The notes: generated from the sequence alone by a model not told the origin. Positions 8,310-17,786 are shown, counted from the stretch's first letter. The stretch is 64,000 bases of DNA from UKL13-2 sp043773745 (GCA_043773745.1 JAYVEV010000116.1:1-64000); one strand, 5' to 3'. Numbers and translations are program-made.

Positions 8310-9281
8310 TCACCAATCGCCTGACGCGCCGCCGCCATCAAAGCTGCCGCCACCGCCGCTAAAGCCACTATCCCCACCGCTTCCACTGCCGCTACCTCCC
8401 CCGCCAAACCCACCGCCCCAACCACCACCGCGGCCACTGGTAAAATTCATGGCACCCATCAATAGCACCGCTACAAACATAATCACGCCCGCAAGTATGG
8501 GCAGCAGTAATCCACCGGCCACAAACCATGCTGCGGCAGCGGCAATCCCGCCTGTTGCACCGGCTCCCAAAAACCGTCCCAGCAGCGATCTAAGCAAAGG
8601 GCCCACAAAAATTACTGCAAAAACCGCCAGCACAATGAAGTTTTCATATCCACCACTACTAGCATTTTTGCTGTCAGCTCGTTTTTTTGGTGGCGGTGGT
8701 AATGTTTCACCGTCGATGACGCTAATAATTTTGGCAACACCATCATCTATGCCGCCTGCAAAATCACCTGTTCGAAATTTTGGCGCCACGACCTCCATCA
8801 AAATGCGTTTTGACATCGCATCCGTCAATGAGCCGCTAAGCCCAAGCCCCACCAAAATTTGAGTTTTTCGATCATTTTTTGCGATGACGAATAGCACGCC
8901 GTCGTCAATATCCTTACGGCCCAGCTTCCACTCGGTCATTACGCGGGTTGAGTAATCAAACACTGTTTCAGGTTGCGTGGTGCCGACAATTAGCACCGCG
9001 ATTTGCGCGCCTTTCTTGGCTTCATAAGTTTTTAGGCGCGCTTCAATTTGCACCTCGTCTGATGACGATAAAGTACCGGTCGCATCAGTCACACGTTTGA
9101 TGAGCTTGGGAACAGGCTGGAAATCGCCTTCGGCGGCGGTTGCCACCGATAAAAATGCCGGAAACGCGATCAGCGCAGTCAGCAGTAAAAATACCAACCC
9201 AAATTTACCAAAAGCAATCCCAGCGTAGCGATTGTAGCGACTAGAGCTCGCTAACCAGGACACGCGGGGAATGATGGTCAT
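8310..9281 (-). CDS. YgcG-type TPM-domain membrane protein with Gly-rich tail
   Basis: A secreted or membrane-anchored protein of the YgcG family. It has an N-terminal hydrophobic signal (LVFLLLTALIAFPAFLSV) and a TPM domain over about residues 55-180, with RVTDATGTLSS, KKGAQIAVLIVGTTQPE and DDGVLFVIAKNDRK. One or two membrane segments follow, then a very Gly/Ser-rich C-terminus with repeated GGG blocks ending in SGDW. Two starts are possible. GTG 9296 has no independent ribosome site, whereas ATG 9281 has AGGTGA eleven bases upstream, so I chose 9281. It is 53 bases downstream of lemA and directly followed by the small TPM gene, which fits the conserved lemA-TPM gene pairing. Function in the envelope is unresolved. 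Confidence 0.88.
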   Translation of the reverse strand: MTIIPRVSWLASSSRYNRYAGIAFGKFGLVFLLLTALIAFPAFLSVATAAEGDFQPVPKLIKRVTDATGTLSSSDEVQIEARLKTYEAKKGAQIAVLIVGTTQPETVFDYSTRVMTEWKLGRKDIDDGVLFVIAKNDRKTQILVGLGLSGSLTDAMSKRILMEVVAPKFRTGDFAGGIDDGVAKIISVIDGETLPPPPKKRADSKNASSGGYENFIVLAVFAVIFVGPLLRSLLGRFLGAGATGGIAAAAAWFVAGGLLLPILAGVIMFVAVLLMGAMNFTSGRGGGWGGGFGGGGSGSGSGGDSGFSGGGGSFDGGGASGDW

Positions 9282-9334
9282 GAAGAGCAAATTCACCTAG
9301 GATCGGTGATAAGCGCTTGGCTGATAATTCAACC

Positions 9335-9964
9335 TTACTTTGCAGGAGCTGGAGCAGTAGGCTTGGCTCCAAAATCAACCTTGGGCGCCACTGAAATCGC
9401 TTTTTCGTTTTCCACGGTGAACTGTGGCTTTTCTTTGTAGCCGAACATCATCGCAGTGAGATTCGAGGGGAACTGACGCGCCAGCACGTTATAAGACTCG
9501 ACAGCATCGGTAAATCTTTTACGCGCAACGGTAATCCGGTTCTCCGTGCCTTCAAGCTGCGACTGTAGTTCGCGAAAATTCGCATCCGACTTTAACTGCG
9601 GATAATTTTCAGACACCACCAAGAGGCGCGACAGCGCTGATGACAAGTCGCCCTGCACTTTTTGAAAATTTTGCATGGCTTGTGGATTGTTAAGCGCATC
9701 GGCTGTCAAGTTCATTGAGCCAACCTTGGAGCGCGCTTCGGTCACACCCAGCAACACATCTTTTTCCTGCTGCGCATAGCCTTGCACAGTCGCAACCAGA
9801 TTGGGAATTAAGTCAGCACGACGCTGGTATTGGTTCAGCACTTCGGCCCAGGCTTTTTTTACGCCCTCATCTTTGCTCTGAAAATCGTTATAGCCGCAGC
9901 CAGATAGCAGTGTTGCCGCCAACAAACCACCAACAACAAATATATTACGCATCGTTGAATTCAT
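9335..9964 (-). CDS. lemA: LemA-family lipoprotein
   Basis: A helical envelope protein of the LemA family, normally paired with TPM-domain proteins as here. The 209-residue product has a lipobox (LLAATLLSGC), then the family core: VKKAWAEVLNQYQRRADLIPN, LVATVQGYAQQEKDVL, the Asn/Pro-rich centre, and YPQLKSDANFRELQ with GTENRITVARKRFTDAVESYN. The start is ATG 9964, with GGGAGA at a suitable distance; the longer reading from 9991 would bury the lipoprotein signal. It is the first gene of a three-gene minus-strand operon. The biochemical function of LemA proteins is not established. Confidence 0.92.
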   Translation of the reverse strand: MNSTMRNIFVVGGLLAATLLSGCGYNDFQSKDEGVKKAWAEVLNQYQRRADLIPNLVATVQGYAQQEKDVLLGVTEARSKVGSMNLTADALNNPQAMQNFQKVQGDLSSALSRLLVVSENYPQLKSDANFRELQSQLEGTENRITVARKRFTDAVESYNVLARQFPSNLTAMMFGYKEKPQFTVENEKAISVAPKVDFGAKPTAPAPAK

Positions 9965-10066
9965 TAATGTCTCCCGAGGAAGTAATGGCACACATAACCA
10001 CGACTGTTAAATAAAGGCTAATTTCCAGTTTACAAGGCTTTAAGCATCACGCCGCAAACATAAAAT

Positions 10067-10927
10067 TTACGCCGCAGTTAACTGCAGAAGGGAGCTCATG
10101 GTTTTCTTGGCCAGCAGCAAATCCTCCCAAGCCTTGACCTTGTCTGGCGGATTGCGCAAGAGATAAGCAGGGTGATAAGTTGCTACCACAGGAATTAAAC
10201 GGCTTTCCAAAGTATAGCTGTGCAATTGCCCACGTAAACTTGCCATACTGGCTTCAGACTGTGTCAGTCTGACGGCCGCTGTTTTACCCAACGCAAGCAT
10301 CAATTTTGGCTGAATCAGTTCAATTTGCCGATCCAGTAAAGGCGCACAGGCCTGAGATTCCTCGGCTGTAGGTGTGCGATTTCCCGGCGGACGACATTTC
10401 ACGACATTCGCGATATAGACCTCACGTCCGCGCTTGAGCTCGATTGCAGTCAACATGGCGTCGAGCAATTTGCCAGCCTGTCCCACAAAAGGCTCACCTT
10501 GCAGATCTTCATCCGTGCCAGGACCTTCGCCAATCAGGAGCCATGAGGCATTCTTGGCACCGACCCCTAATACGGCTTGCTTGCGTTGCTTGCAAAGATT
10601 GCACGCTGTGCAGTTTGCGGCTTCGGCTTCGAGCCCTGCCCAATCGAGTGCAGCAATTCGTGCTGCACGCTCAGCATCGACAAGAACCGGCGCAGCTGCC
10701 GTTGCAGGCCTAGTATTAGCCAATGCAGGACGCTTTACAGTCAGAACTGAAGCAGTAACAGAGGATGGCGAGTAGGTTGCGCCTGAGACTGGCACGCTCT
10801 GCGTTACCGATGCTGGCTCCTCGTGCCCAGCGGGTAGAACAGAATCATGTTTTGCCATGGCGCGCTGCTGAAGCGCAAACATAGGCCACAACTCCAGCTC
10901 ACGCAGATAATCTTCATCGAGTCTCAT
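10067..10927 (-). CDS. Family 4/5-type iron-sulfur uracil-DNA glycosylase
   Basis: A DNA repair glycosylase that removes uracil, with a 4Fe-4S cluster. The C-terminal 190 residues contain the cluster Cys pair CTACNLC, later CRPPGNR and ACAPLLD Cys residues, the active-site motif GEGPGTDEDLQGEPFVG and a His-containing motif (YHPAYLL). The first 95 or so residues are a low-complexity linker with a short conserved start, MRLDEDYLRELELWPMF. This extended N-terminus is longer than in typical family 4 enzymes of about 200 residues. It follows rimI by 16 bases and is probably the last gene of the tsaB-rimI-udg operon. Confidence 0.92.
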   Translation of the reverse strand: MRLDEDYLRELELWPMFALQQRAMAKHDSVLPAGHEEPASVTQSVPVSGATYSPSSVTASVLTVKRPALANTRPATAAAPVLVDAERAARIAALDWAGLEAEAANCTACNLCKQRKQAVLGVGAKNASWLLIGEGPGTDEDLQGEPFVGQAGKLLDAMLTAIELKRGREVYIANVVKCRPPGNRTPTAEESQACAPLLDRQIELIQPKLMLALGKTAAVRLTQSEASMASLRGQLHSYTLESRLIPVVATYHPAYLLRNPPDKVKAWEDLLLAKKTMSSLLQLTAA

Positions 10928-10943
10928 GGGAAGATTTGCATCG

Positions 10944-11450
10944 CTATAAAGTTTTTGGGGAAATGTTCAGGCCGAGGAATAATGCGTCCTCGCGCCCGGT
11001 TAAAGCGGGATAGTAATCGCGCCGCAAGCCAAGCTGTTTGAAACCGAAACGGTCATATAGCTTTAATGCTGCCATGTTGGTCGGACGCACTTCAAGATAA
11101 ATCATTTCGAGCGGCCGATTGCGCATTTCATCAATAACATACGTAAGCATTGTGGCTCCAATACCGTGGCGCTGCCATTGGCTCGCTACCGCCAAATTGA
11201 GCAAGTGGGCTTCATCGACCGCGATCATCACCACCGCATAACTAACCAGCTCGTTTGCAACCCAAGCTCCAATGCAACGGTAGCAACTCGACAAGGAGTC
11301 ACGAAAATTACCGGCCGACCATGGGAACAGATAAATATCGGCCTCAATTGCCGCAACTGCCGCGATATCATTTTCATTTAACGCACGAAAGGCAAGCTCA
11401 GGCTGCTGGTGGGGCGTACTGCTCCATGGCGGCGAAAACAGGGCGCTCAT
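10944..11450 (-). CDS. rimI: Ribosomal protein S18-alanine N-acetyltransferase RimI
   Basis: A GNAT acetyltransferase that acetylates the N-terminus of ribosomal protein S18. The 168-residue product carries the typical FPWSAGNFRDSL motif, the LNLAVASQWQRHGIG acetyl-CoA loop and YLEVRPTNMAALKLYDRFGF. Its ATG overlaps the tsaB stop by four bases, the common tsaB-rimI arrangement that supports the specific assignment over a generic GNAT. The uracil-DNA glycosylase gene follows after 16 bases. Confidence 0.93.
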   Translation of the reverse strand: MSALFSPPWSSTPHQQPELAFRALNENDIAAVAAIEADIYLFPWSAGNFRDSLSSCYRCIGAWVANELVSYAVVMIAVDEAHLLNLAVASQWQRHGIGATMLTYVIDEMRNRPLEMIYLEVRPTNMAALKLYDRFGFKQLGLRRDYYPALTGREDALFLGLNISPKTL

Positions 11451-12268
11451 GCGGCAGCTTTCGCAGTGACATTCGCATGCTCATTATCATTACGCGCCAT
11501 TGCAATATTTTTCAATTCCTTCGCCTCGCGACGTTCTTCAATTGTCATAGCGACATGATTGCGCAAATACAGCGGAGCGGCAAACTCGGGCGCGATGCCT
11601 GCGGCAACCCCCTGCTGCTTCCACAGGCGGGCAGCAAGGCGCGCCACATCTTTGGCTGAAGGTAAGCGATTGCGAATAATCTTGCTTAGCTGCCCTTGAT
11701 ACTGAGTCGTCAATTGTTCACACAACGCAGGCACATCAAATGCACTGCCGATGGCATACCATTGAGTGCCGGATAGCAGGGGTAATTGATCGGCTCTTGA
11801 CAGCTGCGGCGCGACAACCATTCGCCAACCAGTGGCTTCGGTGCGATCCACTGTAAAGGCAGCAATATAAAATTCGCCCATGCGCGCATCGACTGCCACC
11901 AGCACGCGCTCTAGCTCAGGATAATCCTGTTGCGCCTGCTCAGCTAATGCAAGCTGCGTCGGCACAGCAATTAATGGCTTGCCCGCACCCAATGCAAGCC
12001 CCTGCGCAAGTCCACAAGCGATGCGCACGCCTACGAACGATCCGGGACCCTGACCAAAAGTAATCGCATCCAATTCGGCAATAGCGGTACTTGCCTCTGC
12101 CAATAATTCACCAAGGATCACAATGGCCAATTCCGAATGGCGCTGCCCGGCATCGATCTCTCGAACATGCGTGCGAACTTGCTCTCCCTCCAAATAAGTT
12201 AAGGCAAGGGAAAGTCGTTCAGTTGATGTTTCGAGCGCGAGAATCCGCGACTGCTGTTGTGCATGCAT
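11447..12268 (-). CDS. tsaB: tRNA threonylcarbamoyladenosine biosynthesis protein TsaB
   Basis: An inactive ASKHA-fold partner of TsaD needed for t6A37 modification of ANN-decoding tRNAs. The 273-residue protein shows ILALETSTERLSLAL near the start, RHSELAIVIL, the signature ITFGQGPGSFVGVRIACGLAQGLALG and VAVDARMGEFYIA. Length is slightly above E. coli TsaB, with a short extra C-terminal tail. The start is ATG 12268; an overlapping ATG at 12264 is out of frame. First gene of the tsaB-rimI-udg operon. Confidence 0.94.
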   Translation of the reverse strand: MHAQQQSRILALETSTERLSLALTYLEGEQVRTHVREIDAGQRHSELAIVILGELLAEASTAIAELDAITFGQGPGSFVGVRIACGLAQGLALGAGKPLIAVPTQLALAEQAQQDYPELERVLVAVDARMGEFYIAAFTVDRTEATGWRMVVAPQLSRADQLPLLSGTQWYAIGSAFDVPALCEQLTTQYQGQLSKIIRNRLPSAKDVARLAARLWKQQGVAAGIAPEFAAPLYLRNHVAMTIEERREAKELKNIAMARNDNEHANVTAKAAA

Positions 12269-12336
12269 GAAGGTATTCGTTTATGGCTATCAGCCATTAT
12301 AACGGGGCATTCATTCAGCCACTACAACACCAGTTG

Positions 12337-13533
12337 CTATGCTTTCAGCAAATCCAGATTCTCAAATTTTCCGCCAAGAATTTTGCCTGAATTCCCGCTC
12401 CACCATTTATCAATGACAGTGGCGTACAAGCTACGGAAATCGACTGCAAACGGTAAATTGCCGTTGCCATCTAGCCGGCCCAATTGAGGCGCTTGGCCAT
12501 AAAGACCGCCCTTGACCTTGCCACCCATTATAAAATGCGTGTTGGCCGTACCATGATCGGTTCCGCCGCTTTGGTTTTCTTTCGGGCGACGGCCGAACTC
12601 GGAATACGTCATGATCGTGGTTGAATCCCAGCGGTTGAGCTCTGTCAGTGATGCTTGTAATGCCACCAATCCTTCGCCCAGCGTTTTTAGCAAATTAGCC
12701 TGCGTACCCACTTGACCGGCGTGGGTGTCAAAGCCGCCGAGTGTGAGGCGGATAGTAGCCATACCGGCATTGCTGGCCACCAGCTGTGATGCAGTCCGTA
12801 CTTGATTGCCAAACGCATTTTTAGGGAATTCAGTTTTAAAAGCGTAATTGGTATTGAGTTTGGCAGCGGCGTGAACGATTTCACTCTCCACGCCGAGAAT
12901 ATGTTTGAGCGCTGCATTACGTTGATCACCATCTGGCTTGGCGAGTCTTGCTTGCTGCAAAAATTGACGCGTATCCGCCAATGCAATGGTTCGCACTTGC
13001 TGGCCCGACAAAGGCCCCATATCACTTGAGCCCACCACAACACCATCTGCCGCGAATTGTCGCGGAGTCGGCACAGCGGCAAAAGTACGCGCCAGCCAGC
13101 CAGCGCCAAGATATTCTTCACTATTGGAAGCGGTATCCCAAATTTCAATCGAGCGAAAATGCGATAAATTGGGACGTGGGTAGCCGATGCCCTGCACCAC
13201 GGCCAGTTCTTTGTTTTGCCAAAGCGGCATGATTGAGTTCAGCGACGGGTGTAGCCCCTCCCGCTCTGACAATGGCAGAACCTGATCACGCGCTATCGCT
13301 ATTTTTGGACGCAGTTGTGTGTAAAGCGGATCAGCGTAAGGAATGACCGTGTTCAGGCCATCATTCGCACCTTTGAGCTCAACCAGAATAAGTAAATTAC
13401 GGTAAGGGTTGGCAGCGTTTTCCAACGGAATGGATATGGTTGGCATTGCCGCCCAACTGACGCCATTAATTTGCCCGGCCAGTGGAAGACCCGCACCGAG
13501 CAGCCCTAATCTTAGAAAATGTCGACGATCCAT
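12337..13533 (-). CDS. DUF1501 protein (Tat-exported sulfatase-like)
   Basis: A 398-residue exported protein of the DUF1501 family, which has an alkaline-phosphatase/sulfatase-like fold. The N-terminus (DRRHFLRLGLLGAG) has a twin-arginine-type signal. Family motifs include LLILVELKGANDGLNTVIPY, VQGIGYPRPNLSHFRS, GGFDTHAGQ and MTYSEFGRRPKENQSGGTDHG, where the His/Asp residues may bind metal. It begins 12 bases after the DUF1800 stop, the very common DUF1800-DUF1501 pairing. No enzymatic activity has been established for this pair; they may act together on an extracellular substrate. Confidence 0.92.
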   Translation of the reverse strand: MDRRHFLRLGLLGAGLPLAGQINGVSWAAMPTISIPLENAANPYRNLLILVELKGANDGLNTVIPYADPLYTQLRPKIAIARDQVLPLSEREGLHPSLNSIMPLWQNKELAVVQGIGYPRPNLSHFRSIEIWDTASNSEEYLGAGWLARTFAAVPTPRQFAADGVVVGSSDMGPLSGQQVRTIALADTRQFLQQARLAKPDGDQRNAALKHILGVESEIVHAAAKLNTNYAFKTEFPKNAFGNQVRTASQLVASNAGMATIRLTLGGFDTHAGQVGTQANLLKTLGEGLVALQASLTELNRWDSTTIMTYSEFGRRPKENQSGGTDHGTANTHFIMGGKVKGGLYGQAPQLGRLDGNGNLPFAVDFRSLYATVIDKWWSGNSGKILGGKFENLDLLKA

Positions 13534-13545
13534 AATAATGACTTT

Positions 13546-15069
13546 CTATTTGAGTTGATAGGCTGGATCTGCAACGAGTTGCCGTACCCAATCAGACGGG
13601 TTTTCAGTGGGAGCAAGCGGTGCTTGCGGCGCGATCGCCAACACGACCCGGGTCAGATCCTGCAACGTCGAAGAGCCGTGCGCCTGCTTATAATTTGACG
13701 CCCATTTATCCAGATTCCAATTTACAGTTCCCATTTGCTTTTGTAGCTGGCGCTGCATGCGCGCTTCGCGCCCTGCTGGCGGCTGATCACCATTACGCAT
13801 TGCCATTTCATCGATATTGCGCATGACCACATCAAGCCGATCCTCGTTGGTAAACAGACGATCCAGCAATTGTTTGCGTCCCAACAGGGTGGCACTATTA
13901 ATCCAAACATCGCCACCGGGCCAGCCTTTCACGTTGGGTGGCGTGAATACGTTCTGACCCAATAGCGCACTGGCAATGACGAAGGTGCGCATATTGGGTG
14001 CCTGAATGTCGAAAGTTTTCAGTGTGCCAACGACAAATTCAACCGGTGATTTAACCAGCACCGCATGGTTTTCAGGCGCATAAAATGCGTCGGATGTGAG
14101 CATGGTTTTCATCAGTTTAGTGATGTTGTAACCACTATTTTTAAAAATAACTGCCATGCGCTTTATTTCCATTTCATTCGACACGGGAGAGATAAATTCT
14201 TGCCACAATTTACGTGTAATGAACTCGGCTGTTTCAGGTTTGGCCAACAATAAATCGATGATTTCGTCACCTTCAAAATTGCCGCTTTTATTGAATACCG
14301 TCTTCATGCCGTAATCGTGAATGCCGCGGCGAAACACGAACTGCCCTGTTTCACGGTCTACACTCCAGCCAGTAAAAGCTCGCGCCGCCTCCTTGATATC
14401 TTTCTCGGTGTAGTGGCCTTCGCCAAGGGTAAAGAGCTCCATTACTTCACGGGCAAAATTTTCGTTTGGCTGTTCTTTGCGGCTGTTAGCACCATCCAGA
14501 TAAATCAGCATCGCCGGATCACGCGCCACCTCGCGCAACATGGTGCCAAAATTCCCCATAGAATTGCGACGCAACATGATGTTTTGCTGATACAGGAAAG
14601 GCGTGAACCTGACTTTTTGCTGGCTGGTTGCAAAATGATTGTGCCAAAAGAGCGTCATTTTTTCAGTCAGTGGTGACGGGGTTGTCATCATTTCGCGAAA
14701 CCACCATTCGCGCAATTCCAGTGCGCGGTCGTTATATAGTTTTTGCAGCGCCTGCTGCTCCTCACGCGTTCTGGTCTGCAATTTTTTTGGCGCGGGCGGC
14801 GCTTCATTGACCCATTCTGGCGGCGGCGTTACGGCTGCGGTATTGATAGCACTCATCAACTTTTCGGCAGCTTCATTACGATTCAATGAAGCAAATGACT
14901 TGATTTCATCGGAGGTCGCCGAGAAACCGGTGCGGTTCAGCAAATGGCGCGCGCCATCTATGCCGATACTGGCGCTTATGGATTGATCTGTCGCTGCCAT
15001 CGCGGCTAAGCCCGCCACGCAAGCGATACATACGGCGCACATTTTCAAAATTTTTTTTCGCATATTCAT
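13546..15069 (-). CDS. DUF1800 family secreted protein
   Basis: A 507-residue exported protein of the DUF1800 family. After a signal peptide (MCAVCIACVAGLAAMA) comes the typical block HLLNRTGFSATSDEIK, then WWFREMMTTPSPLTEKMTLFWHNHFATSQQK, LREVARDPAMLIYLDGANS, NENFAREVMELFTLGEGHY and ARAFTGW. These are the strongest features of the family. The start is ATG 15069, with GGGGT upstream; a second ATG at 15063 and the open ATG at 15081 are alternatives. Upstream is the lipase-like hydrolase (46 bases) and downstream the DUF1501 partner. Confidence 0.92.
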   Translation of the reverse strand: MNMRKKILKMCAVCIACVAGLAAMAATDQSISASIGIDGARHLLNRTGFSATSDEIKSFASLNRNEAAEKLMSAINTAAVTPPPEWVNEAPPAPKKLQTRTREEQQALQKLYNDRALELREWWFREMMTTPSPLTEKMTLFWHNHFATSQQKVRFTPFLYQQNIMLRRNSMGNFGTMLREVARDPAMLIYLDGANSRKEQPNENFAREVMELFTLGEGHYTEKDIKEAARAFTGWSVDRETGQFVFRRGIHDYGMKTVFNKSGNFEGDEIIDLLLAKPETAEFITRKLWQEFISPVSNEMEIKRMAVIFKNSGYNITKLMKTMLTSDAFYAPENHAVLVKSPVEFVVGTLKTFDIQAPNMRTFVIASALLGQNVFTPPNVKGWPGGDVWINSATLLGRKQLLDRLFTNEDRLDVVMRNIDEMAMRNGDQPPAGREARMQRQLQKQMGTVNWNLDKWASNYKQAHGSSTLQDLTRVVLAIAPQAPLAPTENPSDWVRQLVADPAYQLK

Positions 15070-15115
15070 AACTAACCCCATAATCCCGATGCCGCTTTTT
15101 TACGACCCAGAATCG

Positions 15116-16228
15116 TTACTTGTTTTCAAACATATCACCGGCAATCAGCGTGGACTTAAACCCGCCGTCAACTCTGCTGGTTAACCATTTTTTGGCTACC
15201 TCATCCTGCTTCAAGGTGCTGTCCCAAAATGCCTGTGTGCCCGCTTTAACATCGGCCTGAATTTCGCGATCTCTAGCCGTTTCGGGACGGCGTCCACCCA
15301 GCCCATGGCCGCCAAACACCATGTGATCACCACCTTCAAAAACGGTTAGATATTTTTCTCCTGCCGGCATTTTTTGATATGGAATCAGTCGGTCCTCAGC
15401 TTTGGTGCCGTCATTCATGACCGCCGCATCCTTAGTGCCCGTGATGGAAAAGAACGGCATCGAAATACTGCCAAATTGCGTGTCCAATGCGGTCTTAAGT
15501 CGCGCATTTGGGCTAAACGCAATTGCCGCCTTGATTCGATCATCGCGGGTGGACTTAAAGCCGGGCACCGGCAATTTTTGTCCTGCAACAGCAAGCGTCG
15601 TTTGCGAACCAAATGAATGGCCAGACATGCCGATATGGCTCAGGTCAGCACTGTTCCAGGGCATTGTTTTTAGTTGTTTAAGCCGCGCTATTTCGTCCAG
15701 TGCAAAAGTCACATCGCCGATACGCAGTCTGCTGTTTTCGATGCTGTGGGCCGTCTTTAGATGATCAATGGCCGCGCTCGGGCTTTGGCCTTTCCAGATG
15801 GCGTCATCACTGCCTGGATGCTGCAAGTGCAGCACGATATAACCGTGGCTGGCCCAATGTTGTCCCCATATTGCGCCGCCTTCGCGCGTACCGCCCAGCC
15901 CATGAGAAAACAAAATCACGGGGAAAGCACCGCTTGTTGCGCCCTCAACTTTATTTTGCGTCATTTTCGGCGAAAAAATTCGTACGGGAACATCGCGATG
16001 GCGAACCGCATCATGCCAGACAGCTTCTGTGGTGTTGATATCGAATTTTCCCGGCGAATCATAGGGCCCGATACTTGCCGTAGTCACGGCATAGCCAGGA
16101 GTTGCATTTGCATTACTTTTAACGGTGGCGCTTGCGTCAACCTTACTCTGCGAAATGACAAACGCGAGCAAACAAGACACCATGACAACTGCCAGATAAC
16201 GCCATAAAAACGGTAATGTTTTTTTCAT
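15116..16228 (-). CDS. Exported alpha/beta hydrolase (PAF-acetylhydrolase/dienelactone-like)
   Basis: A 370-residue exported hydrolase. An N-terminal membrane/signal segment (YLAVVMVSCLLAFVI) precedes a classic alpha/beta hydrolase fold: oxyanion region PVILFSHGLGG, nucleophile elbow GMSGHSFGSQT, a likely Asp in TGTKDAAV, and a His in EGGDHMVFGGHG. The overall pattern is that of the plasma PAF-acetylhydrolase-like family. The start is supported by GGAGGAAAT upstream of ATG 16228. It sits between the EF-hand gene and the DUF1800/DUF1501 pair, all minus strand with short gaps, suggesting a secreted-protein operon. The substrate is unknown. Confidence 0.87.
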   Translation of the reverse strand: MKKTLPFLWRYLAVVMVSCLLAFVISQSKVDASATVKSNANATPGYAVTTASIGPYDSPGKFDINTTEAVWHDAVRHRDVPVRIFSPKMTQNKVEGATSGAFPVILFSHGLGGTREGGAIWGQHWASHGYIVLHLQHPGSDDAIWKGQSPSAAIDHLKTAHSIENSRLRIGDVTFALDEIARLKQLKTMPWNSADLSHIGMSGHSFGSQTTLAVAGQKLPVPGFKSTRDDRIKAAIAFSPNARLKTALDTQFGSISMPFFSITGTKDAAVMNDGTKAEDRLIPYQKMPAGEKYLTVFEGGDHMVFGGHGLGGRRPETARDREIQADVKAGTQAFWDSTLKQDEVAKKWLTSRVDGGFKSTLIAGDMFENK

Positions 16229-16271
16229 ACTGATTTCCTCCGATAATTAGCTGAAATAATATGCAAAACGA

Positions 16272-16730
16272 TTACGTGCCCGCGCGTTTTCGGTGCGCGG
16301 CTTTCAATTCTTCTTTGGTGAGATAACCGTCATGGTTGGTATCAATAGCGTCAAAGTTCTTCGCCAAGTGCGGCGCTGATTGCGCTTCAGCGCGACTTAT
16401 GCGGCCATCATTATCGGTATCAAGTTTTGTAAATCTGGCCTCAGCGTGCTTTTTTCGTGCGGCCATTAATTCATCCCGGCTTAGTACGCCGTCTCTATTG
16501 GTATCAAGCTTGTCGAAATGCTCTGCAAGCTTCGGCCTTGCCGCTGCTTCACTACGGCTAATCACCCCATCACCATTCGTATCAAGCTTTGAAAAAGCAT
16601 GAGCGGCTGGCCTCCCCGCTGACGGAGCAGTTTGCGCAAAGGCTAGCGCTGAAAAAGTGGTCGTTGCAGCGATAATCAACTGGAGCGAAATCACTTTTAA
16701 TGTTGTCTGAAGGGTTGTAGGCATTTTCAT
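16272..16730 (-). CDS. Secreted EF-hand calcium-binding protein
   Basis: A 152-residue exported protein built from a signal peptide (cleavage likely near ALAFAQ) and four EF-hand loops: DTNGDGVISRSE, DTNRDGVLSRDE, DTDNDGRISRAE and DTNHDGYLTKEE. All four have acidic residues at the canonical calcium-coordinating positions, so binding of up to four calcium ions is plausible. The start is ATG 16730, with AGGAGA just upstream; the open frame extends to 16835 without similarity. It leads the minus-strand group with the hydrolase and DUF1800/DUF1501 genes and is divergent from ompR. Confidence 0.92.
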   Translation of the reverse strand: MKMPTTLQTTLKVISLQLIIAATTTFSALAFAQTAPSAGRPAAHAFSKLDTNGDGVISRSEAAARPKLAEHFDKLDTNRDGVLSRDELMAARKKHAEARFTKLDTDNDGRISRAEAQSAPHLAKNFDAIDTNHDGYLTKEELKAAHRKRAGT

Positions 16731-16988
16731 GAAAGTCTCCTGAAGTTGATGGAATGGCGTTGTGCAAAATCTGTCCATAGGTGTAAAAAAATTGCGTTTA
16801 CGAATAACTGTTACCTTAGGCAAAATAACGCCCAATGTCTGCGCCGGTTACACGACGTTAGTAACGCGGTGTAACGAAAATGCGGTATTACGCCTTTTGC
16901 TAACATTTGCTTACAACTGATCGCCGTCGTTCTCCCCACGCTCCCTAACAGCCTCAATACACTGCTCCCATTGAATAATGAATCCGCC

Positions 16989-17786
16989 ATGACCACCTCC
17001 CCGTCTATACCGCTCGCTGCGCCTCCTTCCACCAGCGCTCCTCGCCACCGTATTTTGGTGGTGGACGACGATCTTCGTCTTCGCGATTTACTCAAGCGCT
17101 ACTTGAGCGAGCAGGGGTTTGCGGTCGATACCGTGCCGGATGGCGCTGCCCTCGATCGTGTTTTTGCGCGCAGTCGTTATGATTTATTGGTGCTTGACGT
17201 CATGTTGCCAAACGAAGATGGCTTTGCGATTTGCAGGCGCATACGTGCAGGCGCAGGCGCAAACTTTGCGAATCCGGCCGATGCCAATATCCCAATCATC
17301 ATGCTGACCGCAAAAGGCGACGATGTAGATCGCATCGTTGGCCTGGAAATGGGCGCTGACGACTATCTTCCCAAGCCGTTTAACCCGCGCGAACTGGTGG
17401 CACGCATTCATGCCGTATTGCGCCGCCAAGCACCCATGGCCATGCCCGGTGCGCCTACAGACACTGACCAAATTGTTGAATTCGGGCCCTTCATTCTTAA
17501 TTTAGGCACTCGGGAATTATTAAAAGACCTCCAGTCGCTGCCAATGACTACCGGAGAATTTGGCTTACTCAAAGTGCTGGTGCAACATGCTCGCGCGCCA
17601 CTGTCCCGCGATAAATTGACTGAGTTGGCCCGTGGGCGAGAACACGACAGCTTTGATCGTGCCATTGATGTGCAAGTATCAAGGTTACGAAAACTGTTGG
17701 GTGAAGACCCTGCCAACCCACGCTATATTCAAACGGTGTGGGGTATGGGGTATGTGTTTGTGCCAGACGGGAAAAAACACGCCTGA
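16989..17786 (+). CDS. ompR: Osmolarity response regulator OmpR
   Basis: A two-component response regulator of the OmpR/PhoB class. The receiver domain (about residues 18-135) has the acidic pocket VVDDD, the phosphoacceptor Asp in LLVLDVMLPNEDG and the Lys in LPKPFNPREL. The winged-helix DNA-binding domain (about 155-260) includes LTELARGREHDSFDRAIDVQVSRLRKLL and a typical ending VWGMGYVFVPDG. ATG 16989 is chosen; a TTG at 16971 would add six residues. The stop overlaps the envZ start (TGATG). The specific EnvZ/OmpR assignment rests on the sequence type and pairing. Confidence 0.93.
   Translation: MTTSPSIPLAAPPSTSAPRHRILVVDDDLRLRDLLKRYLSEQGFAVDTVPDGAALDRVFARSRYDLLVLDVMLPNEDGFAICRRIRAGAGANFANPADANIPIIMLTAKGDDVDRIVGLEMGADDYLPKPFNPRELVARIHAVLRRQAPMAMPGAPTDTDQIVEFGPFILNLGTRELLKDLQSLPMTTGEFGLLKVLVQHARAPLSRDKLTELARGREHDSFDRAIDVQVSRLRKLLGEDPANPRYIQTVWGMGYVFVPDGKKHA

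Noticed and set aside
8179..8862. Proline-rich plus-strand ORF of 227 codons
   Set aside because: It is the reverse complement of the Gly-rich tail of the YgcG-like gene; composition explains the open frame.
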